NCBI GenBank assembly: GCA_016858145.1
Contig: JAEHOE010000002.1
Coordinates: 2,728,001-2,792,000 of the forward strand
Direction: 5' to 3'
From: Edaphochlamys debaryana
Taxonomy: Eukaryota > Chlorophyta > Chlorophyceae > Chlamydomonadales
DNA: 64,000 bases
The notes under the pieces: generated by a model
What the model was told of the DNA's origin: nothing
What the model saw: the letters and a program-made list of their open reading frames with translations, nothing else
The model's database searches: none
Position numbers and translations under genes: made by a program
Part shown: one piece after another, positions 34,501-44,737 of the stretch
Layout of the letters: each line of letters opens with the position of its first letter
Numbering within the stretch: the stretch's first letter is position 1

Positions 34501-37500
34501 CCATCCCTGGGCCCTGTGACCAGCCCTCCCGCCCTGTCCTCCACCCCCTCTCCCACTCACCCCCCCTCCTCCCCTGCCGCCCCTCCTTCCCCCTCCCCCC
34601 CAGGCCTGCACCCCGCCACGCCCCCCCTGCGCCCCGGGGACCTGCCCTGGGCGTCCTTCCTGGCCGCCGCCCCCCCGGGGGAGGCGGAGGCGGTGCAGCC
34701 GCACTGGGCGGATGCGTACGAGGTGGGGGGGGAGGCGAAGCGGTCGTGATGGTAGTGGTTGTGAAGGGCGGTTGATGCAATAACTGCTTTGGGCGAGTGC
34801 TGGGGGTGCGGTTCGCGGTTCGGATGCGGACACGAAGACGTCCCCCTACTGATCTCTTCCCCTCCCCGTCCCGCTCCCCCAAACAGGTGACTAACGTGCT
34901 TTTCTCCTCAGGCACAACGGTGGGAGAGAATGGGTTTGGGAGGTTTGAGCGCGGGAGTGTTGGGTTAAAACTATGCGGGTTGGGTGCCCGAAGAAGGGCT
35001 GTCTGCAACTTCGCCCTCCCCTTCCCCTCCCTCTCCCTCCTCTCCCCCCCTCACAGGGGGAGCCCAAGGCCATCCCCTGGACCCACGTGACGCCCCTCCG
35101 CTGCGCCCTGGACGGCTGGGCGCAGGTGGGGAGGGCCGGGGGAGGGCGGTGGCTGTGTGGGTTGGGGTCGACGGATAGTACCGGTAGGGTTCGGGGCGCT
35201 TCAGGTGTGCGTGCTGATCCTCTGCTAGTAGACAGCAAGGGTTTGAAGGGCTGCTCGCATTAGCCTGGGAGTCTCAGGTGCCCGGAAGGGGCTTCCACCG
35301 CTCTCCATCCAACCCATGCGTCCCCCCAGCCCTTCCCAACCCCCCCACCCGACCCCTCCCCCCCACAGCTGGACATCCGTGAGGGGTCGGTGGTGTGTTG
35401 GCCCACCTCACTGGGCTGGATGATGGGGCCGTGGTGGGTGGGGGGAGGGTGTGGGGGGGGGAGTGGAGGGGGGGTGAAGAGGGGTAGGGGTGGATAGCGG
35501 GGCCGTGGTGTGTGCGGGGTGGGGGGAGAGAAAGAGGGGATGCGGAGGGGGTGGACTTGGCGGGGCTGGGAACCCAGGTGGAGATGGGGATGGGGACCCT
35601 TGATCCGCCGGCTTCGCCTGCCCCTCGGCAACCCCCCTGGCACTCGGCCCCTAGCTGCCCCTCTTCTACCCATAAAAACCCTCGCTTCCTCGAGCACCCC
35701 CCACCCCCACCCCCACCCCCACCCCCCCTTCACCCCCACCCCTCCCCAAGGCTCCTCTACGCAGCACTGCTCAACGGTGCCACCGTGGCCCTGTACGGCG
35801 TGAGTTCGGTTTGGGGTTTTGCTGCGTACGGCAGATGTACGGGATACGGTTACGGCTCGGTTACGTACGTACTCATGGCATGGGGCGGTACGGAAACGGT
35901 TCTGACCCCCTTTTACGACCCTCCTTCATACACTTGCCTGCCCCCCCCCCACGTCCCCTCTCAGGGCGCCCCCCTGGGCCCCGACTTCCTCTCCTTCGTC
36001 ACCGCTGCCCGGGTGGACGTGCTGGGGCTGGTGCCCTCCATCGTGCGGGCCTGGAGGCACGCCAGCGGGGGGGGAGGGGGGGCCGCGGGGGCAGGTGGCA
36101 CGGGGGCAGGCGGCGGGGCCCCGGTGGTGGATCTGTCGTGCGTGCGTGTGTTTGGGTCCACGGGGGAGGCCTCGGCGGCGGAGGACTACCACTGGCTCAT
36201 GGTGAGGGGTGGGGGGAGGGGGGAAGGGGGGAGGGGGCTGCGGGAGCGTGTGTGAGGGGCTGCTCGCATGAGCCGGGGAGTCTCAGGCACGGTGATTAGC
36301 CGGCCGGCCATAGATACGGAACCGAGGCCCGAGTTCGAAGCCCGGCCCATCCCGCCCATCCCGGCCCGTTACGTTTGTGTCGCCGCTGTCGCCGCGTCGG
36401 AGCTTTAGTTTGTAGCTGGTGATAGTAAGATCGACTAGAGCTGGTGCGGGTGCTGGTTTCGGGACGCGTGTGTGTGGGGGTGTTGAGGCGGAGGATCACA
36501 ACTGGCAGTACCCAGGCTTCGTGGGGCCAGCGGATCTGGATCTGGGTCTGTTGGGCATCTCTTTCCCCTCAGTTGATGCTTGACCGCCGCCGTCCGGCTC
36601 TTCCGCTATCCATTACTTACAAGTCATACACCCCCGTCCTGCCCCCCTCAGTCCCGGGGCTGCGGCTACCGACCTGTGGTGGAGTACTGCGGAGGTGGGG
36701 CCGGTGGAGCCCTGAGGGGAGGGAGGGAAGCAGGGGGCTGTGGGCGGCGCGTGTGTGTTTTAGGCCGCATGGGGCAGCCCTAGGACTGTGGGGGACTGCG
36801 TCGCTGCATGGGAGCCCACCCATGCGCCGTACACTTCCCCCCCCCACCCGCTCAGGCACGGAGATCGGCGGCGGCTACCTGAGCTCGACCCTGCTCCACC
36901 CCTGCGCGCCCTCCACCTTCGCCACCCCTACCCTGGGCGCCAGGCTGGTGCTGCTGACACCCGAGCAGGTGGGGGGAGCCCCTCAACCTTCCCCCTCCGG
37001 CAACGCAACTACACACAGCGGTCAGCGACACGTTCCTAGTGAAACCGACTAGCCTTCCGTACCGTACTTCCAGCTGCCTTCCGTACCGTACTGCCAGCTG
37101 CCGTACCGCCTGCGCAGCGTGACACATTCCGACACCCCCCTTCCCTCACGCCGCTCCGGCTTCCCCTCCCTTGGTGACACGGCTCCCCTTCGCACACAGT
37201 CCGAGGCGGCGTCAGAGGCGGGGCCTGGCGGCTCCCCGGGTAAGTGCTGTGAGGTCTTGGTTCTCTTGCCTCCCTTGCCTACCTCTGTCCTTTCTTTCTT
37301 CCCTGTCCCCTCTCTTTCTTCCCTGTCCCCTCTGCCCTCCATGCCTCTCATCCTTCCCAAACCCCCCGTGCTTCCTCCTCCGCTTCCCTCCCCCCCTTTG
37401 CCTCCCCCCAACAGTGGTCCCCGACTCCCCCCTGCCCACCCCCCGCCCGGGGGAGGTGGCCCTGGCGATGCCCATGCTGGGGTGCTCCCAGCGCCTGCTC

Positions 37501-40500
37501 AACAAGGACCACGGAAAGGTCGGTGGGCCCGGCGTGGGCCTGGCTGGGCCCAGGGACTAGGGGCCAGATAGGGCCTGTGCGGGCCCGGACGGGGCGCAGC
37601 TGGCCGGGAGGAGGCCGGTGGCTCAGTCGAGCATGGGGCGGGTGCGGGAGAGGGGAGGTCCTGCCTCCTCCTGCTGCTCAGCCACGCCCCTAATGCCGTG
37701 TTGCTGTTGTGCCGTACAGGTGTACTACGACGGCATGCCGCGGTACGGCAGCCGTACGGGCCTGCCGCTGCGCCGCCACGGGGACGAGGTGGCGGCGCTG
37801 CGGCCCTGCGTCATCAGCGCTGACGTCACCGGCGGCGGCGGTGGCGGCGGCGGCGGCGGCGGGAGCAGGGGTCTGGCGGCGGTGGCGGCGGCGGCGGCGG
37901 TGGGCCCCTCGCCCTGGGCGTATGCGGCCCTGGGGCGGTGCGATGACACCATGAACCTGGGCGGAATCAAGGTGCGTGCGTTTGATGCCAACCCAGTGTG
38001 CCTCGCAGTGGGGTGTGGATGCAACGCGCGTACTTGTGGGGAAGGACAGAAGCCGAGAAGCCGGAACGGAAGTCACGCACCCACAGCCCTGAGCGCAACC
38101 CGTCCCTTGTGTCCCGTCACTTGTGTCAGAGCACAGCAACGGACATGAGGCCTTTTCGACCCTAGACCTGACACGCACCCAGTTCCCTCTCGAGCCTCCC
38201 CCCTTTTCCCACCCCCACTTCCCGCCCCCCAGGTGTCGAGTGTGGAGCTGGAGCGGGCGGTGGTGGCGGCAGTGCCCCCCCGTCCAAAACACACACGCTT
38301 TCCCCCTCGAAACCCCCTCTTCCCCCCTCCTTCCCCCCGCCCCCAGGTGTCGAGTGTGGAGCTGGAGCGGGCGGTGGTGACAGCTGCAACCCCCGGTCCA
38401 AAACACACACGCTTTCCCCCTCGATCCTCCCCCCCCCCCCTTTCCCCCGCCCCCTCCACCCCCCAGGTGTCGAGTGTGGAGCTGGAGCGGGCGGTGGTGG
38501 CGGCAGTGCCCCCCCGTCCAAAACACACACGCTTTCCCCCTCGAAACCCCCTCTTCCCCCCTCCTTCCCCCCGCCCCCAGGTGTTGAGTGTGGAGCTGGA
38601 GCGGGCGGTGGTGACAGCTGCAACCCCCGGTCCAAAACACACACGCTTTCCCCCTCGATCCTCCCCCCCCCTTTCCCCCGCCCCCTCCACCCCCCAGGTG
38701 TCGAGTGTGGAGCTGGAGCGGGCGGTGGTGGCGGCAGTGCCCCCCCGTCCAAAACACACACGCTTTCCCCCTCGATCCTCCCCCCCCCCTTTCCCCCACC
38801 CCCTCCACCCCCCAGGTGTTGAGTGTGGAGCTGGAGCGGGCGGTGGTGGCGGCACTGCCCCCCCGTCCAAAACACACACGCTTTCCCCCTCGAAACCCCC
38901 TCTTCCCCCCTCCTTCCCCCCGCCCCCAGGTGTCGAGTGTGGAGCTGGAGCGGGCGGTGGTGACAGCTGCAACCCCCGGTCCAAAACACACACGCTTTCC
39001 CCCTCGATCCTCCCCCCCCCCCTTTCCCCCGCCCCCTCCACCCCCCAGGTGTCGAGTGTGGAGCTGGAGCGGGCGGTGGTGGCGGCAGTGCCCCCCCGTC
39101 CAAAACACACACGCTTTCCCCCTCGAAACCCCCTCTTCCCCCCTCCTTCCCCCCGCCCCCAGGTGTCGAGTGTGGAGCTGGAGCGGGCGGTGGTGACAGC
39201 TGCAACCCCCGGTCCAAAACACACACGCTTTCCCCCTCGATCCTCCCCCCCCCTTTCCCCCGCCCCCTCCACCCCCCAGGTGTCGAGTGTGGAGCTGGAG
39301 CGGGCGGTGGTGGCGGCAGTGCCCCCCCGTCCAAAACACACACGCTTTCCCCCTCGATCCTCCCCCCCCCTTTCCCCCGCCCCCTCCACCCCCCAGGTGT
39401 TGAGTGTGGAGCTGGAGCGGGCGGTGGTGGCGGCACTGCCCCCCCGTCCAAAACACACACGCTTTCCCCCTCGAAACCCCCTCTTCCCCCCTCCTTCCCC
39501 CCGCCCCCAGGTGTCGAGTGTGGAGCTGGAGCGGGCGGTGGTGACAGCTGCAACCCCCGGTCCAAAACACACACGCTTTCCCCCTCGATCCTCCCCCCCC
39601 CTTTCCCCCGCCCCCTCCACCCCCCAGGTGTCGAGTGTGGAGCTGGAGCGGGCGGTGGTGGCGGCAGTGCCCCCCCGTCCAAAACACACACGCTTTCCCC
39701 CTCGATCCTCCCCCCCCCTTTCCCCCACCCCCTCCACCCCCCAGGTGTTGAGTGTGGAGCTGGAGCGGGCGGTGGTGGCGGCACTGCCCCCCCGTCCAAA
39801 ACACACACGCTTTCCCCCTCGAAACCCCCTCTTCCCCCTTCCGCCCCCTCCACCCCCCAGGTGTCGAGTGTGGAGCTGGAGCGGGCGGTGGTGACAGCTG
39901 CAACCCCCGGTCCAAAACACACACGCTTTCCCCCTCGATCCTCCCCCCCCCTTTCCCCCGCCCCCTCCACCCCCCAGGTGTCGAGTGTGGAGCTGGAGCG
40001 GGCGGTGGTGGCGGCAGTGCCCCCCCGTCCAAAACACACACGCTTTCCCCCTCGATCCTCCCCCCCCCCTTTCCCCCACCCCTCCACCCCCCAGGTGTTG
40101 AGTGTGGAGCTGGAGCGGGCGGTGGTGGCGGCACTGCCCCCCCGTCCAAAACACACACGCTTTCCCCCTCGAAACCCCCTCTTCCCCCTTCCGCCCCCTC
40201 CACCCCCCAGGTGTCGAGTGTGGAGCTGGAGCGGGCGGTGGTGGCGGCAGTGCCGGGGGTGGCGGAGGCGGCGGCAGTGGGCGTGGCACCCCCCCAGGGG
40301 GGCCCCGAGGAGCTCACGCTCTTCCTCGTGCTGGCGCCCCCTGCGGCAGGGGCAGGGGGACAAGGAGCAGCAGGGGGGGCAGGAGCAGGGGGGCCTGAGG
40401 CGCTGCGGGAGCTGACGCGGCAGTGCGGGGAGGCGCTGCGGACGCGGCTCAACCCGCTGTTCAAGGTGGGGTAAAGAGAGGGGGCGGGGGTGGGGGTCCG

Positions 40501-41235
40501 GGGCATGGACTTGGGGGGGGATTCTTGGGGCAACGGGGATCGAGGGGCTCCCTGGGCTGGACGGGCGGTCACGCTGAATTGCCCCCACCCGACTCCCGTC
40601 TCACTCCCCCTCCCCGGGGGGATGGGAAGGGAAGGGGCGGGCAGGGGGACCGGGCAGGGGGACTCAGCGAAGGGACAGGGGTGGCAGGGGCGGGACGCAG
40701 CTCAAGCCGCTGCGCAGGGTGGGGGCATGCGGGGAGGGTGGGGGGTGGGGGTTGAGGGGGTTGAGGAGGGAGGGGCAGGTGGGTAGGGAGGTACGGGAAG
40801 GGGAAGAGGTGGATGGCAGGCGGGGCTGTGGTGTGGAGGGACGGGAGCATACGGGATGCCTGGGGCAACGGGGGTTGAGGGCCTGCCTGGGCTAGACGGG
40901 CTCTCATGCTGAACTGCCCACAGCTGCTTTCCCCCTCCTCCCCTCCTCCTCTCCCCCTCCCCCCACCCCCCGCCCCCCAAGTCTCCCGAGTGGCCCTTGC
41001 GTGTGCGGCCGTGCCCCCCGAAACACACACACGCCTCCCCGGCTCTCAACCGAGCCCTGTTTCTCTGGTTTACACGAGCAGCCCTGAACACACGCCTCCC
41101 ACCCCTCCTCACCCCCGCCGCCCACCCCCCCAGGTCTCCCGGGTGGCCCTGGTCCCCGCCCTCCCCCGCAACGCCTCCAACAAGGTCATGCGCCGGGTGC
41201 TGAGGGAGGGGCTGCCGCGGCAGTCCCGCATGTGA
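31575..41235 (+). CDS. AAE17/AAE18-like acyl-activating enzyme, peroxisomal
   Basis: An ANL-superfamily ligase that activates a carboxylate with ATP and CoA, related to plant acyl-activating enzymes 17/18. Twenty exons join in phase to 833 residues: 31575-31709, 31798-31980, 32294-32484, 32851-32924, 33268-33438, 33640-33803, 34318-34420, 34604-34722, 34887-34919, 35057-35125, 35369-35433, 35751-35799, 35965-36201, 36652-36694, 36856-36968, 37200-37239, 37415-37518, 37720-37971, 40211-40465, 41134-41235. Motifs: AMP-binding loop FSSGTTGEPKAIPW (386-399), FGSTGE, EYCGGTEIGGGY, DDTMNLGGIK (706-715) and the C-terminal NASNKVMRR with the expected catalytic Lys817. It ends in SRM, a minor peroxisomal targeting tripeptide. 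Intron 18 is 2.2 kb and full of copies of its own 3' splice site; the last copy is used in this model because it alone joins exon 18 to the rest of exon 19 without inserted repeat. Acyl substrate unknown. Confidence 0.93.
33727..34118 (+). repeat. 154-bp triplication of an exon 6 end
   Basis: The end of exon 6 (VADSFSGAELAERLRISRAV) with its 5' splice site and about 75 bp of intron recurs. The ggcagactc landmark is at 33731, 33885 and 34039, exactly 154 bp apart. The third copy diverges after its donor. Because 154 is not a multiple of three, the extra copies cannot simply be read through. Confidence 0.93.
38233..40250 (+). repeat. 18-copy tandem array of a 3' splice site and exon start
   Basis: Eighteen copies of gtgt[c/t]gagtgtggagctgg, each directly after a C-rich tract ending in cccccag. 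Starts: 38233, 38347, 38467, 38581, 38698, 38816, 38930, 39049, 39163, 39280, 39397, 39511, 39628, 39745, 39861, 39978, 40095 and 40211. Spacing is 114-120 bp. Each exon-like head encodes VSSVELERAVV or VLSVELERAVV; only the final copy runs on into the remainder of exon 19. The linker between heads contains ccaaaacacacacgctttcc in every unit. Confidence 0.97.
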
Positions 41236-41960
41236 GACCAGTCCTGTCCTGCTTCCCCACGCATCATCATCATGACGCGGGCACATGAGTCCACGGTCTC
41301 AGGCCCCGGGCCTTGAGGCCTCGAGGCGGCAGGCGGGTGCTGAGGGAGAGGCGCTCGGGGGGGGGGGGGGGCATGCGAGGGCGGGGCGCGCGGTGAGGTA
41401 AGGGGCCGTGCGGAGGGTGGTGGGCGAGAGGGCGGGGCGTTTGACTGAGACCTGCGTGGAGACGGTTTTGGTGCTGGTCGTGTTGCGCCCGCGGATGTGG
41501 CTTAGAAAGCTCCTTGGACCGGCGGGGCCGGATCGCCGTGCAGACCGTACAGGAGGGCCATGTCGTTCGTGCTGGGAGGGGTCTTTACGAGAGCAACGTG
41601 GCAAAAAGCCGCATCGTGTAGGTGCCACGCACGAGACGTGGGGGTTCTGAGCTCGCAGGGGCCGTGCAGCGTAGTCCGAACGATGACGAAGGGGGATGCA
41701 GCTGAGCGCGCTGTCGCGAACGTGAGAAGAAGGCCAGCAAATCGCATCGCCGAGGCAGGGGCTAACCTAGGGGACGGAGACGGGGGGGCAAGATCAGGAG
41801 GAGGTCTGGGCAAGATGGGGCGGTCTGAAGCCCTAGTACTTGAGTTGCGTGGTACTTGGAACGTGGATCCGCCTGCAATCGCCGCTGTGCACCCATAGCT
41901 CTACACGCCTCAGCAAGCCTGCCACACCAAACGAGCCTTAACAGTTACACAGCCTGCAAC
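41236..41960 (+). other. intergenic region after the acyl-activating enzyme gene
   Basis: It should hold the 3' UTR of the acyl-activating enzyme gene and the promoter of the small coiled-coil gene. A poly-G run lies at 41357-41370. A piece at 41285-41345 (cacggtctcag, cctcgaggcg, caggcgggtgctgagggag) is repeated after the pseudogene at 46240-46300, marking the duplicated block. No TGTAA and no other gene seen. Confidence 0.45.
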
Positions 41961-42320
41961 ATGGCTGCTCGGCCACTCCGGTTTCTGAAGAAGAATGCCG
42001 GCCCTCTGACGGTTATCGGAGGTGGATGCAGCGCGAGCTTCTTTGCTGGGATGGCTTGGGCGGCGCGGAACCAGCAGGCTGAAATGCGGAGATTCCGAGC
42101 AGAGGCGGACCGCTACAAGCTCGAGGCGGACCGCTACATAGCCCGCAAGAAGCAGGAGACGGAACGCTACAAGCTCGAGGCGGGCCGCTATATAGCCCGC
42201 AAGAAGCAGGAGACGGAACGCTACAAGCTCGAGGCGCAGACCGAGCGAGGCCTGTTCGACGCCGCGCTGAAGCAACGCGCAGGCCGAGTGGCGCCTTCGC
42301 CTACGCATCAGCAGCTCTGA
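41961..42320 (+). CDS. small membrane-anchored coiled-coil protein
   Basis: A single-exon frame of 119 residues with no recognised family. It opens MAARPLRFLKKNAGPLTVIG, basic and hydrophobic, and residues ~15-35 (GPLTVIGGGCSASFFAGMAW) could be one membrane segment or a mitochondrial-type presequence. Residues ~40-95 are highly charged and helical, built from an 18-residue repeat (RYKLEADRYIARKKQETE, then RYKLEAGRYIARKKQETE, then RYKLEA), which predicts a long coiled coil. The tail RVAPSPTHQQL is short. The ATG at 41961 follows a clean aaC context and is the first methionine before the hydrophobic segment. Coding status is supported by G/C-ending codons and by repeat copies that differ mostly at silent or mild positions. 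Function unknown. Confidence 0.6.
   Translation: MAARPLRFLKKNAGPLTVIGGGCSASFFAGMAWAARNQQAEMRRFRAEADRYKLEADRYIARKKQETERYKLEAGRYIARKKQETERYKLEAQTERGLFDAALKQRAGRVAPSPTHQQL
42111..42235 (+). repeat. 54-bp in-frame tandem repeat
   Basis: Two full units at 42111-42164 and 42165-42218 and a partial third to 42235. The units differ at two or three bases. Each encodes 18 residues of the predicted coiled coil. Confidence 0.9.
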
Positions 42321-44737
42321 GCACGGTAGGGCTCGTGCGGGCACCGGGGCACGCGGCTCTTACCGGGTTTGGCAGGGGGGCAGGGGGGGGCCTGGTCGGC
42401 AGGCCGCTGGGCAGGGACGAAACCGAGGGCACGGCGTGTCCATCCCGTTGGCGGGGCGGGTGCGCTGGACAGGCAGCCGGGTGCCTGTCCTGTTCCTTGG
42501 GCTTAGACCGTGAACGTCGCTGCGTGGGGCCCGCTCTCCCCCACGCCCTCCGCCCTCCCGAACTCACCCTCGGCACAAACCAACGTTCCCGTCCCTGCCT
42601 TTTCTGTGTCCCCCCCAGTCCCAGTCTGGCTGTCTCCGAGCTGTGGCGTGCATATAGGCGGGTGCAGCGAGCGACACGGCCTGCCGCGCCCCGCACAACC
42701 ATGGCGCCATGCCATAGACCAGAGCCCGGCGGCCCAGAGGCTGCGGCAGGGGCTTAGGGGTCCGTGCTGTGCTGCAGCAAGGGCACGGAGCGGAGCCGCA
42801 TGGCTTGCGTGTGGGTGTCGGTGGGGGAAATGGAATCGCACAGCTGCAACGGCTGCGGCAACGGCCCGGACTCAGGAGGGCCATGTCTGCGTCGTACGGT
42901 ACGTTGACGCTCGCTGCGTGACATGGGGACAGTGGGCTGAAGGCCAGCTGTTTGGCCGGGTTGTCCGCCACGGCAAGGCCACAGATTATTGAGACACTCG
43001 ATGGGGCCACATGTATTCTACGCTACAATGCATTTGCTTACTCTCGACAAAGGGATACAAGCGGCGACTGGTACTGCAGCAGAGAGGCGCAGACGTGTGT
43101 CGTACGAGCGGAGCGGACGAGAGACACGTGGGCCAGTGGCGGTTGGTGCGTGGGCGGTGGGAGGCGGGCATTTGACGATTCCCGACGGCACTGCTGCTAG
43201 CTGGGAACTTCGCCATAATACCTGTATTGTCGGAACAAAACCCACCTACCCAACCGGCCAAGTCCGGCTTTGGGCGTGGTTACCTGCTGATGCTATGTCT
43301 TTTCGCTGTACCTGTCTTGAGGTGGACAGTCACCCTTGCTCATGGTGGCGGGGCACTGACTTGATGGGGCCTAGGCTGCATGTGGCCATGAAAGCCCGGC
43401 CCGGCCTGATGCGCGGTGGCGGACGACAATTCCCCGATGCAGGGAAAAAAGAACTGAGCAAGGATTGCAATACCGCGTAATAGTGATGCTCCTTTCTTGT
43501 GTCTGCACCTCGCGAGTCTTCTTCCCTCGTGTCTGGTGCCGGTCTTAACGTTTCTCGGTATCTGTAGCTGCAGGGGGGAGACCCATGCCGGTTGGGCAAA
43601 GCCAGGGGTCGTCATGTATCCTAACTGATGGATTTGACCACAGTAGAAGACGGCGGTTGGACATGACATGCGTTTTGCCTGTGGCAGCCTTTGGGATGGG
43701 GGCTGGGACGGCACTTGTTTGCAGCTTCATGTTGGGCTCGGGAAACGGAGGGCAGAAAGCAGAGGGGGTGGCCCAGGCTCTGGTCGTCCAGTGCTAGGGG
43801 CGGTCACCCGGGTACCACTCCCGGGTTTGTGGGCGTCTCGTCTGAGTCCGAAACTGAAGACATATGACCACTCTAAGGGCAGGTTGAGCACCCGCTTCGC
43901 GAGTCGCTGCCCGAAATGCGGTGCATGTCCCCCGTCCGGCCAGCCTTCCATGAACTAGAACATTTTAACAGTTCCTTAATGCATACAGACTTCCTTCAAA
44001 CAGCTTGGACTTGCGGCGAGGCCCGGGCGCGAAAGTCGCTCCTCGGCATGCGAAAATTGCTGCCGTCTCGACCAGTACCAAGCGGCCTGCGACCGGCCCC
44101 GATATACTTCTATAGGTACAGGGACCCCACTTAGTGGCCCGGGGCTTAAGGAGACGCGTCCTGGAGGCGGAACTTGGCACGTACCCGGCACCCCCGCCAG
44201 CAGGGCGCCCCCGAGGCCCCCAGTTTGTGCTGATAGCGACGTCCGGTGATCCCCCCGAGCGGCCCATCGGACACAGGGCATAGTGCTATGGTGTTTCAGG
44301 CCGGTAGCCGCTACCGGGGTAGGCTTTGGAGAGGCTCTAGGGCCCAGGACATGCTGCCAGACCCCTCGTACGGCAGGGGCTGTACGGCAGCCAGGAGCAC
44401 GTTAGACAGGGCTGAGACCATGACAGGCCCCTACGCGTCCGTAGCTATGAGGGCAGCCCTGTCTAACGTGCTCCTGAGGGTGTTCAGGCCCTTTGAAGTA
44501 GCCCCAGCAGTTGACTCAGCACCAGCCCCAAGTGGTACCCGGTTGGGGGCGGTGTCTAGTAGGGGTGGTTCGTAACAACGTCTAGTGCGTTAGTGCGGGC
44601 CGCAGCGCCGGAGGCGATGGTGGGCTGGGCCGGGCGCAGCGGAAAGCAGCGAAGCGAGGTGTCAATGGGCTCTGCGGCTTTGTCGATCGTGTGCTTTGCC
44701 TTCCCCAGCTTTTGTTGTAACACTGCTGCATGCAACC
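42321..44737. other. gene-free stretch
   Basis: I found no supported gene on either strand. Stops are frequent in all frames from about 42950 to 44600, and GC content falls compared with the genes around it. It contains the perfect 22-bp inverted repeat at 44392-44476 and a small palindrome, ccggtagccgctaccgg, near 44301. Confidence 0.45.
44392..44476. repeat. perfect 22-bp inverted repeat with 41-nt loop
   Basis: The left arm 44392-44413 (starting caggagcacgtta) is the exact reverse complement of the right arm 44455-44476 (ending taacgtgctcctg). The loop is 44414-44454. Either strand would fold into a stable hairpin. No coding context. Confidence 0.9.

Noticed and set aside
36290..36360. 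tRNA gene suggested by gagttcgaagccc
   Set aside because: No A box at the right distance and no cloverleaf could be drawn; kept only as a possible SINE trace.
38233..39894. Plus-strand repeat protein of 553 residues
   Set aside because: It has no start codon of its own and is intron array read through; its frame does not match exon 19 at 40211.
37690..40572. Minus-strand frame of 960 codons, and similar frames of 738 and 808 codons
   Set aside because: They are the reverse strand of the splice-site repeat array and of acyl-activating enzyme exons; they exist because the repeat unit has no stops, and the repeated motif is not conserved in frame.
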